Assembly: GCF_028714655.1 (NCBI RefSeq)
Contig: NZ_JAQTLY010000010.1
Location: forward strand, 25,372-89,371
Reading direction: 5' to 3'
DNA from: Sulfurimonas sp.
GTDB lineage: Bacteria > Campylobacterota > Campylobacteria > Campylobacterales > Sulfurimonadaceae
Length of the DNA: 64,000 bases
Part shown: one piece after another, positions 1 through 10,354 of the stretch
How positions within the stretch are numbered: the stretch's first letter is position 1
Layout: each line of letters starts with the position of its first letter
Translations under genes and position numbers: made by a program
Notes under the pieces: model-generated
Database searches by the model: none
Seen by the model: only the letters and a program-made list of their open reading frames with translations
Told to the model about the DNA's origin: nothing

Positions 1-834
<834 letters not shown>

Positions 835-943
835 TTGCATCCTAGTTTTAAAATGATATGCGATTCTATCTAAGTCTTAATTAATAATAATTGATATTTT
901 ATTTTTTATAGATAAAATCGTTTTAACAACTCCTCAGCACTAT

Positions 944-954
944 TTTTGTATAAT
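944..954 (+). promoter_or_regulatory. Extended -10 promoter of prs
   Basis: TTTTTGTATAAT-type extended -10 with TATAAT at 949-954, 28 bases before the prs start. No good -35 is visible, which is usual for sigma-70 promoters in Campylobacterota. The rest of the 835-982 gap is AT-rich and should also hold the rmlA promoter, which I cannot place firmly. Confidence 0.6.
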
Positions 955-982
955 CTCACTTAAATTTTCCAAAAGGTATCCC

Positions 983-1909
983 ATGCGCGGTTATAAAATT
1001 TTTGCCGGTTCTGCCAGCATAGAATTTGCTAAAGAGGTTTGTCAAATCTTAGATGTTCCATTGGCTAAAGCCGATATTAAAAAATTTAGCGACGGTGAAA
1101 TTTCGGTTCAAATTGCCGAGAGCGTTCGCGGTCGTGATGTATTTATCGTCCAATCGACGGGTGCACCCTCAAATGACAACCTAATGGAACTTCTTATTAT
1201 GACGGATGCTCTTCGCAGATCCAGCTCTTCTACTATAACGGCAGTCGTTCCCTACTACGGATATGCAAGACAAGACCGCAAAGCTGCTCCTCGCGTTCCC
1301 ATAACTGCAAGACTTGTTGCAGATATGTATGAGGCGGCGGGAATCGACAGAGTTGTAACCATCGACTTACACGCGGGACAGATTCAAGGTTTTTTCAATA
1401 TTCCGGTTGATAACCTTTACGGCTCTGTAACTTTTGAAAACTACATAAGAAGTAAAAATCTTAAAAATCCCGTTATAGCTTCTCCCGATATCGGCGGTGT
1501 TGCGCGCGCTAGATACTTTGCTTCACGCATGGGGCTTGAGATGGTAATCGTCGATAAACGCCGCGAAAAAGCAAATGAGAGCGAAGTTATGAATATCATC
1601 GGCAATGTCGAGGGCAAAGATGTCATTATGATTGACGATATGGTTGATACTGCCGGAACGATGGTAAAAGCGGCAACTGCTCTTAAAAACAAAGGAGCCG
1701 CTTCCGTTATGGCATGCGCAACTCACGCCGTTTTAAGCGGAAAAGCGTATGACAATATAGAAAACGGCGAGTTGGATGAGCTAATCGTTACAAATACTTT
1801 AGAGTCAAAACCGCACGATAAAATCATAGTTTTAACTGTTGCACCTCTTTTTGCAGAGGTTATAAGAAGAGTTTACCATAACGAGAGTGTTAATTCGCTT
1901 TTTGCGTAA
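983..1909 (+). CDS. prs: Ribose-phosphate pyrophosphokinase
   Basis: Cytoplasmic PRPP synthetase: transfers pyrophosphate from ATP to ribose-5-phosphate, feeding purine, pyrimidine, histidine, tryptophan and NAD synthesis. The 308-residue length is normal. Visible hallmarks are the flexible-loop region with YARQDRK (94-100), the metal/ATP-binding VTIDLHAGQIQGFF region around H130, and the PRPP loop DDMVDTAGT at 218-226. ATG 983 follows AAAAGG at a good distance, and the N-terminus MRGYKIFAGSAS matches the family start. Several PRPP users or relatives are nearby (ComF-like, hisA/hisH, trpA), but there is no shared operon. It is followed by a palindromic repeat rather than a clear terminator. 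Confidence 0.97.
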   Translation: MRGYKIFAGSASIEFAKEVCQILDVPLAKADIKKFSDGEISVQIAESVRGRDVFIVQSTGAPSNDNLMELLIMTDALRRSSSSTITAVVPYYGYARQDRKAAPRVPITARLVADMYEAAGIDRVVTIDLHAGQIQGFFNIPVDNLYGSVTFENYIRSKNLKNPVIASPDIGGVARARYFASRMGLEMVIVDKRREKANESEVMNIIGNVEGKDVIMIDDMVDTAGTMVKAATALKNKGAASVMACATHAVLSGKAYDNIENGELDELIVTNTLESKPHDKIIVLTVAPLFAEVIRRVYHNESVNSLFA

Positions 1910-1919
1910 CTAAAAAAAT

Positions 1920-1987
1920 AGATTCCAAATCAAGTTTGGAATGACGCGGCTTTTAGATTCCGTCATCCTGAACTTGATTCAGGATCT
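1920..1987. repeat. Double palindromic repeat, family A copy 1
   Basis: Two 27-bp arms, 1920-1946 and 1961-1987, are imperfect inverted repeats of each other (AGAT...ATGACG against CGTCAT...ATCT). Each arm is itself a hairpin: TTCCAAA-TCAAG-TTTGGAA, and CTGAA-CTTGA-TTCAG extended to CCTGAA/TTCAGG. It lies in the 129-bp gap between prs and lepA and is inverted relative to the copies at 10917, 14051 and 46194. Confidence 0.85.
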
Positions 1988-2038
1988 AAGTTATGAAAAA
2001 TCTATTACTTTAAATTATAAATTTCAAGAGGAATCTTA

Positions 2039-3829
2039 TTGAAAAACATTAGAAATTTTTCTATCATAGCACATATCGACCACGGGAAGAGTACTTTGGC
2101 AGACCGTATCATACAAGAGTGCGGAGCAGTAAGCGATCGAGAGCTTGGCAAGCAGATGATGGATACGATGGACATTGAAAAAGAGCGCGGCATCACCATC
2201 AAAGCTCAAAGCGTTAGACTTGACTATGTCAAAGACGGCGAGCATTACATACTTAATCTTATCGACACTCCGGGGCATGTCGACTTCTCTTACGAAGTCA
2301 GCAAATCTTTGGCTTCAAGCGACGGTGCGCTTCTTATCGTGGATGCGGCTCAAGGCGTTGAAGCTCAAACAATCGCAAATGTTTATCTGGCTATGGAGAA
2401 CAATTTAGAGCTTATCCCCGTTATCAACAAGATAGATTTACCCGCAGCCGACCCTATAAAAGTTGCCGAAGAGATAGAAACAAGCATAGGGATAGATGCA
2501 ACGGACGCCGTGCTTGTATCTGCAAAAACCGGTATCGGGATTCGTGAACTCATCGACGCTATCGTAGACAGGATTCCCGCACCTGTGGGAAACCCAAACG
2601 CAACTACAAAAGCTATCATTTATGACTCTTGGTTTGACTCATATCTCGGCGCTTTGGCTCTTGTTCGCGTATTTGACGGCGAGATAAAAACAGGGCAAAA
2701 AGTAAGACTTATGAGCAACGGCGAAGAGCATGAAGTGCTTGATTTGATGTACCCTCATCCGCTTAAACGCAAAAAAACTTCCGTTATAAAAACAGGTGAA
2801 ATCGGCATCGTGGTTCTCGGTCTAAAAGAGGTGCATGTCGTAAATGTAGGCGATACTATAACCGATGCCAAAAATCCGACGGCAGAACCGGTTTTAAAAT
2901 ATGAACCGGCTAAGCCGTTTGTTTTTGCAGGAATCTACCCGATAGACACCGATAAATTTGAAGACTTAAGAGATGCGCTTGATAAACTAAAACTAAATGA
3001 CTCTTCACTCTCTTATGAGCCTGAAACTTCCATTGCACTTGGGTTTGGTTTTCGTGTCGGCTTTCTCGGTATGCTTCATATGGAAGTTATCAAAGAGCGG
3101 CTTGAGAGAGAGTTTGATCTTGACCTCATCGCTACTGCTCCGTCCGTTGTCTACAATGTTTATCTTACAAACGGCGATATGGTCGAAGTTCAAAACCCCT
3201 CAGAGTTACCGCCAGTAAACTATATAGACAGAATCGAAGAGCCTTATGTAAAAGCTACGGTTATCACACCTACGGACTATCTTGGAAATATCATCAACCT
3301 TTTGGTTAGCAAAAGAGGCGCGCAAGACAAGATGACATATCTCAATGAAAACAGAGTTATGCTTGAGTACTCTCTTCCTATGAATGAAATCGTAGTCGAT
3401 TTTTACGACAAACTAAAGTCAATCTCCAAAGGTTACGCTAGTTTTGACTATGAGCCTATCGGCTTTAGAGAGGGCGATCTTGTCAAACTTGATGTCGTTG
3501 TAGCAGGTGATGTAGTAGATGCGCTTAGCATTATCGTTCATCGCTCGGCAGCCGAGTATCGCGGTCGCGCGCTTGTTAAAAATATGAAAGAGATAGTTCC
3601 GAGACAACTTTTTGAAGTGGCTATCCAAGCATCTCTTGGAAACAGGGTTATTGCAAGAGAAACCGTTAAGAGCATGGGAAAAAATGTTACCGCTAAGTGT
3701 TACGGCGGGGATATTACCAGAAAGCGAAAACTGCTAGAGAAACAAAAAGCAGGTAAAAAGAGAATGAAGTCCATAGGAAAAGTTCAGCTTCCGCAAGAAG
3801 CGTTTATGTCTGTGTTGAAGATGGACTGA
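2039..3829 (+). CDS. lepA: Elongation factor 4 (LepA) GTPase
   Basis: Ribosome-associated translational GTPase, known to influence initiation, back-translocation or ribosome assembly under stress. The 596 residues fit LepA exactly. Motifs seen: G1 AHIDHGKST (11-19), G2 RGIT (50-53), G3 DTPGH (76-80), G4 NKID (130-133), then the LepA-specific C-terminal end with [17 protein letters not shown]. The start is TTG at 2039, placed seven bases after AAGAGG; the protein begins [16 protein letters not shown] as in the family. Its stop overlaps the start of the ComF-like gene by one base (TGATG), so the two are probably cotranscribed. Confidence 0.97.
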   Translation: MKNIRNFSIIAHIDHGKSTLADRIIQECGAVSDRELGKQMMDTMDIEKERGITIKAQSVRLDYVKDGEHYILNLIDTPGHVDFSYEVSKSLASSDGALLIVDAAQGVEAQTIANVYLAMENNLELIPVINKIDLPAADPIKVAEEIETSIGIDATDAVLVSAKTGIGIRELIDAIVDRIPAPVGNPNATTKAIIYDSWFDSYLGALALVRVFDGEIKTGQKVRLMSNGEEHEVLDLMYPHPLKRKKTSVIKTGEIGIVVLGLKEVHVVNVGDTITDAKNPTAEPVLKYEPAKPFVFAGIYPIDTDKFEDLRDALDKLKLNDSSLSYEPETSIALGFGFRVGFLGMLHMEVIKERLEREFDLDLIATAPSVVYNVYLTNGDMVEVQNPSELPPVNYIDRIEEPYVKATVITPTDYLGNIINLLVSKRGAQDKMTYLNENRVMLEYSLPMNEIVVDFYDKLKSISKGYASFDYEPIGFREGDLVKLDVVVAGDVVDALSIIVHRSAAEYRGRALVKNMKEIVPRQLFEVAIQASLGNRVIARETVKSMGKNVTAKCYGGDITRKRKLLEKQKAGKKRMKSIGKVQLPQEAFMSVLKMD

Positions 3830-4404
3830 TGAGATGTTTGCTTTGTGAGAGCCTGTCACTCTCACATATCTGCCGCAACTGCCAAAACACATTTCTAACT
3901 CCCTCTATCTACAAAAGAAAAATCCTTAAGGACATTGAAGTCATCTCTTTTTACAAATATAACGACATAAAAAATCTGCTTCATACCAAACATACCGATT
4001 TGGGGTATTATATCTACACTATTTTGGCGAAAAACTCATTTAAAAAATTTGCTGCCGAATTCGACTATGGGCATACGGTTGCTTCCGTTGCGATTGACGA
4101 CATGGTGCAAGATGCTTACTCGCATACGGCAATCCTCAACAAAGCACTCAAGAGCAGATACATAAAACCGGAGTTCAACAAACTAAGAGCAAAAAACAGA
4201 GTGACTTACTCCGGAAAAAGCAGAGAGTTTAGGATGTTAAATCCAAGGGATTTTGAAGTAAAAAATATCAAAGCAAAAGAGCTGATTTTAGTCGATGACA
4301 TAGTTACTACGGGTTTGACTTTTACTCAAGCGATTGGGACTCTGCAAAAAAACAGTCATAATGTTATTTTTTGTCTATCTTTAGCCGATGCAAGTATAAA
4401 ATAA
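3829..4404 (+). CDS. comF: ComF-family phosphoribosyltransferase-like protein
   Basis: 191 residues with an N-terminal zinc-ribbon-like pattern (CLLC at 3-6, then CRNC) and a C-terminal type I phosphoribosyltransferase loop LILVDDIVTTGLT. This layout is that of ComF/GntX proteins, which are needed for DNA uptake in several naturally competent bacteria, though their biochemical role is unsettled. ATG 3829 overlaps the lepA stop by one base. The protein is shorter than many ComF members (about 220-240), mainly between the zinc ribbon and the PRT core. dprA, another transformation gene, is at 26790-27566, so a role in competence is reasonable but inferred. Confidence 0.8.
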   Translation: MRCLLCESLSLSHICRNCQNTFLTPSIYKRKILKDIEVISFYKYNDIKNLLHTKHTDLGYYIYTILAKNSFKKFAAEFDYGHTVASVAIDDMVQDAYSHTAILNKALKSRYIKPEFNKLRAKNRVTYSGKSREFRMLNPRDFEVKNIKAKELILVDDIVTTGLTFTQAIGTLQKNSHNVIFCLSLADASIK

Positions 4405-4456
4405 GGTGTTATTCTATATACTTTTTACCTATTTTTTAACATATTGGAATCTATAA

Positions 4457-6322
4457 TTGAAAATATCCCTCGTTTTAATACTTTTAACAGCTCTACTATT
4501 TGGTGAAGAAAAAAATCTCAATGAACTGCTATCCGAGTACAGGGAAGCGGGAGAGCTATACAATGAGACAAAAGAGGAAAATTCAGGGAATGTTATAGTA
4601 TATTCCCGCTCAGATCTTGACAGAATGCAGGCTTATACGCTCAATGATATTTTAAAAACCATAAGACTCTTTACACTTAAAAATACAAAAATCGGGATGA
4701 ATACACTTGTTAAAAGCCCCTACTCTGAAGCGACAACCTCTTCTGTTCGAGTATTTATAAATTCGCATGAGCTAAAATCCATAACTGCCGGAACTGCAAT
4801 GGCTCAGTACGGAAAAATGGGACTAAATTTTATAGACCATATCGAAGTGTACCAAGCTTCAAACTCTATCTCCTTTGGCGGCGAACCCGGCAATATGACC
4901 ATAAGAATGTATACAAAAGACCCCTCAAGAGAGGATGCTACAATTATACAAACTTCCATAAACTCAGAAGACGGCGGCGGTAGAGCTCAGCTTATAGAGG
5001 CAAAAAAGCTTGATGAGTACTCATATCTGGCAAATATAGATGTCGGGAAAAGTAACTATGATAAGCATAACGCTGCAAACGGTGCCAAGCTATCAAGAGA
5101 CGGCAAAAGAATTCAAGCCTATGTCAGTCTGCAAAAAGAGGATAACTTTTTAGTAGAGCTCGGTGCCGGAGGAGAGAATAGTGATATTTTTGCCGGTTTC
5201 GGTCCATCGGTTAGAGGCGGTTCTTTTGACTCAAAAAGTATGTATGTAAACTTTACAAAATATTTTGATAATGACCTTAAGCTTATTTTGGGAAGTGATT
5301 ATGAAGAAATCAAGGTAAGAAACTTGGACAGTATGGGCATAACTCTTCAAGATAGAACAAAGGCTTATGACCTATCTATAGAAAACGGCGCACAAACAAA
5401 CAACGCCATTTTGGAAAAAAAAGCTATCTACGGAGACAACTATATTTTAGTCGGTGCAGAAACTAGGTTTAAAAAGTTTTTTCTTAATGAGCTAAAGAGC
5501 AACGGTGTAGATAAACCCGTAATAGTCGGTCCAAGGGACCTTGATATTTATATGCTCTATATAGAAGATGAGTATAAGTTTAATAAAAATCATTCTGCAA
5601 CACTCGGTGCAAAAGTTGATTACTACAAAAACTATATGAGCGAATCAGCCACCCAAAAGCTGATTCGTTTTGCTTATAATGGGCAACTTAGAGATGATTT
5701 TTCACTTAAATTTTTTACTCAAAAAAATTACACCTACCCTATATTTGCACAAACAACTTTCTCACCGCTCTACTACCCAAATCCAAACCTAAAAGCTACT
5801 ACCGGTAATCTAGTAAAGATTGAGGGTGAGTACAAAAAAGATGCTCTAACCCTTACTCTTGGAGTGGGTGGGTCTAAAAGCAAAAACGGTATCGCATTCG
5901 ACAGGGTCAGCAACAGATATATAAATAATCCTGACACTGCCGATTTTAGACAACTCTTTATAAACACAAAATATAAATTTAATGAAGACAACAAACTATT
6001 TGTGGAATACTTTATTGCCGATAAAGACAAAACTCATCTTGGTTCTGACAACGGTGCGTTAGTGCAGCTATTTAACAAAGTCGGTAGATTTGACTTCTAT
6101 AATGAGCTTGTATATAGATCTGCATACATAGATATGATGGGGTACGAAATAGACGCGGGATACGACTATACGGCAGGTGCTATATACCATTACAGCAAAA
6201 ATCTTGACTTAAAAGTAAAAGGTGAAAACATCTTTGACAGAGCAAGCCAGTCAAATATAAACGGTGTATTTACCTCAGCGATAGAGAGAAGAGCCATTTT
6301 CACGCTGGAGTATACTTTTTAG
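4457..6322 (+). CDS. TonB-dependent outer-membrane receptor, ligand unknown
   Basis: 621 residues: signal peptide at about 1-16, a plug domain at roughly 40-160 (NVIVYSRSDLDRMQAYTLNDILKTIR, then FIDHIEVYQASNSISFGGEPG), and a long amphipathic beta-strand-rich barrel ending in the outer-membrane signature TLEYTF with terminal Phe. Short sequence after the signal peptide leaves room for a TonB box, but I cannot point to one with certainty. TTG at 4457 is the start, with GGA eight bases upstream. The next gene starts immediately after its stop, so it heads an operon with a YfiR-like periplasmic protein and a GGDEF-EAL protein. That context suggests uptake or sensing coupled to c-di-GMP rather than simple nutrient import. 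No Fur box was recognised upstream. Confidence 0.82.
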   Translation: MKISLVLILLTALLFGEEKNLNELLSEYREAGELYNETKEENSGNVIVYSRSDLDRMQAYTLNDILKTIRLFTLKNTKIGMNTLVKSPYSEATTSSVRVFINSHELKSITAGTAMAQYGKMGLNFIDHIEVYQASNSISFGGEPGNMTIRMYTKDPSREDATIIQTSINSEDGGGRAQLIEAKKLDEYSYLANIDVGKSNYDKHNAANGAKLSRDGKRIQAYVSLQKEDNFLVELGAGGENSDIFAGFGPSVRGGSFDSKSMYVNFTKYFDNDLKLILGSDYEEIKVRNLDSMGITLQDRTKAYDLSIENGAQTNNAILEKKAIYGDNYILVGAETRFKKFFLNELKSNGVDKPVIVGPRDLDIYMLYIEDEYKFNKNHSATLGAKVDYYKNYMSESATQKLIRFAYNGQLRDDFSLKFFTQKNYTYPIFAQTTFSPLYYPNPNLKATTGNLVKIEGEYKKDALTLTLGVGGSKSKNGIAFDRVSNRYINNPDTADFRQLFINTKYKFNEDNKLFVEYFIADKDKTHLGSDNGALVQLFNKVGRFDFYNELVYRSAYIDMMGYEIDAGYDYTAGAIYHYSKNLDLKVKGENIFDRASQSNINGVFTSAIERRAIFTLEYTF

Positions 6323-6754
6323 ATGAAAGCAATAATCGGGGTATTTTTTTTAATCACTTTAGCTTTTGCAGCTGATAATACGCATGCCATAAAAGCGGAG
6401 ATACTAGAAAAAATATTTGCAAATATCTCTATGAAAAAAGAGCTGATTATCTGGTCTGACGATAAAGAACTGATTGGAGAGTTTGATAAAAAAGGAACTT
6501 TTACAACAACGACTCATTGCAAAGATGCCACACTCCTTATCCTGGAAAATAAAAAAAATATAGAGAAAGTATGCCATGAGAAAGCTGTTTTTGTACTTGA
6601 CTATGCCCTCTTAAAAGAGATTCCGCAAAGCTTCGGTGCCATTTTTTGGAAAAAAGGCAGACCCAATATTGTTATTTTAGCACCCAGAGCAAAAGCGCAA
6701 TCAATAATAGTCTCAGATAAATTGGATGATTATGTTGAGGATAAGATATGGTAA
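6323..6754 (+). CDS. Small YfiR-like periplasmic protein
   Basis: 143 residues with a clear signal peptide (MKAIIGVFFLITLAFA, cleavage near 16-17). The C-terminal part, SFGAIFWKKGRPNIVIL followed by a SIIVSDKLDDYV segment, resembles the end of YfiR/DUF4154 proteins (glycine-rich turn, IxF, hydrophobic strand, S-x-x-L helix). The N-terminal IKAEILEKIFANI helix and LIIWSDD strand fit the family's start, but the protein is shorter than YfiR. Two mature-region cysteines (in THCKD and KVCHE) could form a disulfide. YfiR proteins bind and repress membrane diguanylate cyclases. Its start follows the receptor stop directly and its end overlaps the GGDEF-EAL gene by seven bases. The family call is by eye and tentative. 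Confidence 0.5.
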   Translation: MKAIIGVFFLITLAFAADNTHAIKAEILEKIFANISMKKELIIWSDDKELIGEFDKKGTFTTTTHCKDATLLILENKKNIEKVCHEKAVFVLDYALLKEIPQSFGAIFWKKGRPNIVILAPRAKAQSIIVSDKLDDYVEDKIW

Positions 6755-8649
6755 AGAGCAAAGATTTTTTTATCTTTTTTCTTCTTCTGGTTTTAGGTAT
6801 ATTTTTCATCTACATTTACAGCAATATCAAAACAACAAAAGAGGATGTTTACAATCGCATCGAAACAGATCAGATAGAGCAGATCTCAACCATACTAAAT
6901 GCAGTGCAGAAAGATTTTACGACATCTCTAAAGATTAAAAATTCCGACGAACTGCTAAATGCGTTTATGGAAGAAGGGAACGCAAAAAAGTATGAAGAGA
7001 TAATCTCTTTGATTATGACGGCAAATATAAAATATGCTTATATACTCTATAAAGACGAGAAAAATAAATTTAGATTTATCTTAGATGCTTCAAAAACGGA
7101 CAAAGCGAGTTTTTACCAAAAGTTTGATGTTAGTAGAAACGAGTATTTTGATGTATATAGTACTAAAAAACCCGTGATTTTAAAACAAAAGGATATAGAA
7201 AATCTCTATATAACTCTACTTCATCCCATAATAATAAACAATGAAGTAGCCGCTCTTTTTAGTGTCGATATCACAACAAAAATCCAAGATATAATTCTGC
7301 AATCAATTAAACCCTTGGAGAATTTTTTTATCATTTTGATAATCGTCGTAGCTCTCTTTATGGCTATGATAGCGATGCAGCTATTTCACTATTTTGCTAC
7401 AAGAAAAAGAGTATTTACGGATCCGCTTACAAACACATTTAACAGAAACTATCTCGAAGAGCTGCAAAATGTCATAAATCTAAATAATTACAGTATTGCT
7501 ATGTTAGACCTTGATAAGTTTAAATCCATAAACGACATTTACGGGCATCAAGCAGGTGACTTTATACTTGTTCAAGCTAGTAAAATATTTAAAACTTCCA
7601 TCAGAGCAAGCGACATACTTGTCAGATACGGCGGAGAGGAGTTTTTACTGCTCATCCATAACAGAAACGGCTCTGCACTGCAAGTGTGCGAAAGGATTAA
7701 GGATAGCATCTCCTCAGGAAACTATTTTTATGACGGCAATGAGATTAAGTTAAGCGTCTCCATCGGTCTGCATAAACATCCGGCATTGGAAAAAAATCTA
7801 CATGAGGCTATTAAAATAGCAGATAAAATGCTCTACAATGCAAAGAAAAACGGAAGAAACAGGATAGAGATTTATGATGAAAAATCACTCTCTGAAAAAA
7901 ATGACAGCTCCAAAGATATAAGTTTTGTTAAAGAGGCTCTTGATGAAGATAGAGTTACCTGCTACTATCAGCCGATATATGATTATAAAAAATGTGAGAT
8001 TTACAAATATGAGGCACTGGTTAGAATACTAGCAACCGATGGCAGAGTCGTTACCCCTTTTGAGTTTTTGCCTCAGATAAAAGGGACAAATATGCACTAT
8101 AAACTCACTCAGAGAATTTTACAAATTGTTTTTGACAAAATAAAAGAGAGCAAAAAAAATATCAGCGTAAATATAAATTTTTCAGACCTTACAAATCCAG
8201 ACATTCAAGAGACAATTATCAAGCATCTCAAAAGCAATCCTGAGTTGGCACATAAAATTACTTTTGAGATACTTGAGAGTGATGAGATAGATGATGTAGA
8301 GCTCTTTAAAGCCAAAACAAATCTGATTCACTCCCTAGGAGCAAAAGTCTCTATAGACGACTTTGGAAGCGGCTACTCAAACTTCAAGACTATCATCGAC
8401 ATAGAGGCAAATTACCTTAAAATAGACGGCTCATTAATCAAAAATATAGATAAAAATATCAAAGATTACAAGGTTGCAAAGAGCATCATACACTTTGCTT
8501 CGCAGAGCAATATGCAAACAGTCGCAGAGTTTGTCCACTCAAAAAATGTTTTTGACAAGTTGGTTGAGTTAAATGTCGACTTTATGCAAGGCTACTATAT
8601 CTCCCAGCCAAAAGCTGCTTTGATTGAGAAAGAAGAGCTTTTTAGATAA
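6748..8649 (+). CDS. Membrane sensor GGDEF-EAL protein (c-di-GMP turnover)
   Basis: 633 residues. Order: transmembrane segment about 7-25, periplasmic region about 26-190 probably of CACHE type, second transmembrane segment about 192-213, GGDEF domain about 225-390, EAL domain about 395-633. The cyclase site is GGEEF near 294-298. The phosphodiesterase domain retains EALVRI near 422, VNINFSD, FEILESDE, SIDDFGSGYSN, LKIDG, AEFVHS and QGYYISQP, so both activities could be intact. It overlaps the YfiR-like gene by seven bases. By analogy with YfiR-YfiN, the periplasmic partner could gate its activity; this is inference. It converges on the AsmA-like gene with no gap. Confidence 0.88.
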   Translation: MVKSKDFFIFFLLLVLGIFFIYIYSNIKTTKEDVYNRIETDQIEQISTILNAVQKDFTTSLKIKNSDELLNAFMEEGNAKKYEEIISLIMTANIKYAYILYKDEKNKFRFILDASKTDKASFYQKFDVSRNEYFDVYSTKKPVILKQKDIENLYITLLHPIIINNEVAALFSVDITTKIQDIILQSIKPLENFFIILIIVVALFMAMIAMQLFHYFATRKRVFTDPLTNTFNRNYLEELQNVINLNNYSIAMLDLDKFKSINDIYGHQAGDFILVQASKIFKTSIRASDILVRYGGEEFLLLIHNRNGSALQVCERIKDSISSGNYFYDGNEIKLSVSIGLHKHPALEKNLHEAIKIADKMLYNAKKNGRNRIEIYDEKSLSEKNDSSKDISFVKEALDEDRVTCYYQPIYDYKKCEIYKYEALVRILATDGRVVTPFEFLPQIKGTNMHYKLTQRILQIVFDKIKESKKNISVNINFSDLTNPDIQETIIKHLKSNPELAHKITFEILESDEIDDVELFKAKTNLIHSLGAKVSIDDFGSGYSNFKTIIDIEANYLKIDGSLIKNIDKNIKDYKVAKSIIHFASQSNMQTVAEFVHSKNVFDKLVELNVDFMQGYYISQPKAALIEKEELFR

Positions 8650-10155
8650 CTACTTCAAGAGCTTTTGTAAGAGCTTGTCTACCTCTTTGTTTATCTTCTC
8701 TTGAACTTCTTTTCCTGCTTCCGTTTTCATAAACTCTTCCAAATTTATCGATACTCTCGGGGCGTCTATATCTCCATTTAGAGCTGCACTTAAGACATTT
8801 TTTTTCGCCTGCAAAGTTATGTCGCTGTCTATCTGCTTGGTTTTTGTGTTGATTTTAGCCTCTTTTATCTTTATAGAAGCCTCTGCCGAGCGGAGGTTAA
8901 GCGAGGCTAAGATATTGTCTTTATATACTTTTGCATTTATATCGCCGTTAAAAAATTCTTTATACATATCAAATTTTGCAAACTCTTTTACGCCATCAAA
9001 AATTTGATTTTTTTCAAACCTTGCATTGGCAACTTGTCCGTTAAGAGCAGCTCCGTTTTGGGTAAAATCTTTTGCGTTGCCGATCTCTACATTCATAAAA
9101 AGCAGTCCATCCATATAGTGCGGTTGTTTTAACATAAAGAGCAGTTTTTCTATCTTTAAAGTTTCGATTTTGGCACGAAGCGATGCAAGTTCAAAATCTT
9201 TTAAAATCGCCTCAAATACCGTGTCTGATGAAGCCAAATCGCTTATACCGCTTACCGTGAGCCTCTCTTTGTCTCCTTTTGCCTCTCCCTCAAGCTTCAA
9301 TGAACCTCTGATATCTGTACCGGTAATAGGTTTTAAAGCTTCTAGTTCTTGGATATTTAGCGAATATTTTATATCGGCTTTAAGAGGCTCCGGAACTACC
9401 CTGCCCGAAGTGGCAATCTTAAATAGATTTGAAGCAAAATTATAATTATAATCTACATTATCGCCTTTTAGTTTTGCATCAAGATTCATAGAAAAAGAGG
9501 TTTTCGGAATAGTTACATTAAAATCGCTTTTCATATATTTGGGATCTATTATTCCGTTTTTGCTCTTTAAAACTATATCTCCGTCCATAGTATGAGGATT
9601 TATATTTTTAAAATTTATTTCCAAATCCATGTCTGCCGTCGCGTATGGATTTTTTGCAACCGTGTAAAGCAAAGATGAGAGTTTTGCATCTTTCATTTTT
9701 GCGACGATAGAAGTCGGATTCAGATCGGTCAGCTCAACATAATAAGCAGTATGACTATCCCCGATATCGCTTTTGCCGTCTACTTTCATAAATGCCATGT
9801 TGCCTTTTACGGTTCCGTTTGTATATAGCGTTCCTCTAAGCGCAGTTAGCGTAAACGGTTCCAAACTCTCCAATTTTTGAAAACCTGCTTCATAGGAGAG
9901 TTCAAATGCCCGCGAAAAGAGAGAGTAATCCCCTTCTATCTTTATGGTGTTATTGCTATTTAACTCTAAAATTATCTCAAAATTTCTTGAGGTGAGTGAA
10001 AATTTGGTGAGTTTGCTATCTAATTTTGTCTGCTCTCTTATTTTGCTCTCTGCTATCGGCTTTATCAAACCATTGCCAAACGGCGTAAAAAGAACTCCAT
10101 ATACGGTTGCTGTAAATATTAGTAAAATTCCGCCTATCCAAGCTAAATACTTCAC
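8650..10155 (-). CDS. AsmA/DUF748-like inner-membrane anchored periplasmic protein
   Basis: One N-terminal transmembrane helix (VKYLAWIGGILLIFTATVYG) is followed by about 470 residues of repeating beta-strand-rich sequence with many alternating polar/hydrophobic strands, ending in a KEVQEKINKEVDKLLQKLLK amphipathic helix. This layout matches AsmA-like proteins, a superfamily now linked to phospholipid transport to the outer membrane. The open frame extends to 10248, but GTG at 10155 is preferred because GGAGA lies just upstream and the membrane helix then starts at residue 2. The result is 501 residues. It is transcribed divergently from grpE. Exact subfamily is uncertain. Confidence 0.62.
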   Translation of the reverse strand: MKYLAWIGGILLIFTATVYGVLFTPFGNGLIKPIAESKIREQTKLDSKLTKFSLTSRNFEIILELNSNNTIKIEGDYSLFSRAFELSYEAGFQKLESLEPFTLTALRGTLYTNGTVKGNMAFMKVDGKSDIGDSHTAYYVELTDLNPTSIVAKMKDAKLSSLLYTVAKNPYATADMDLEINFKNINPHTMDGDIVLKSKNGIIDPKYMKSDFNVTIPKTSFSMNLDAKLKGDNVDYNYNFASNLFKIATSGRVVPEPLKADIKYSLNIQELEALKPITGTDIRGSLKLEGEAKGDKERLTVSGISDLASSDTVFEAILKDFELASLRAKIETLKIEKLLFMLKQPHYMDGLLFMNVEIGNAKDFTQNGAALNGQVANARFEKNQIFDGVKEFAKFDMYKEFFNGDINAKVYKDNILASLNLRSAEASIKIKEAKINTKTKQIDSDITLQAKKNVLSAALNGDIDAPRVSINLEEFMKTEAGKEVQEKINKEVDKLLQKLLK

Positions 10156-10287
10156 GCCGTCTCCTCTGCTGCTAAATTTGATATCAAAACTTCTTCTATA
10201 ATGATACAATATTAATGATTTTTTTTGTAAACCATATAGTTGATACAAGCAGACTAAAGTTAGTTGACAAAAAATATTTAACTTACC

Positions 10288-10317
10288 CTTGACATTATTA
10301 CGCTCAATATGTATAAT
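10288..10317 (+). promoter_or_regulatory. Consensus sigma-70 promoter of grpE-dnaK with a HAIR-like overlap
   Basis: A perfect TTGACA (10289-10294) and TATAAT (10312-10317) are separated by 17 bases, the only such full-consensus promoter noticed in the window. CTTGACA, seven bases, then GCTCAAT (10288-10308) matches 10 of 14 defined positions of the HspR operator (CTTGAGT-N7-ACTCAAG). The left half is partly explained by the -35 itself. No CIRCE inverted repeat is seen. Confidence 0.65.
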
Positions 10318-10354
10318 TCTGTCATCTTTTTAGAAAAGGAGTGATTTAACAACT

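Noticed and set aside
4405..4456. Fur box upstream of the TonB-dependent receptor
   Set aside because: No GATAATGATAATCATTATC-like match is visible, so iron control is not supported.
9170..9445. Open frame antisense to the AsmA-like gene, and similar long antisense frames within lepA, hisA and the RND gene
   Set aside because: No ribosome sites, no recognisable products, and they mirror strong coding frames on the other strand.
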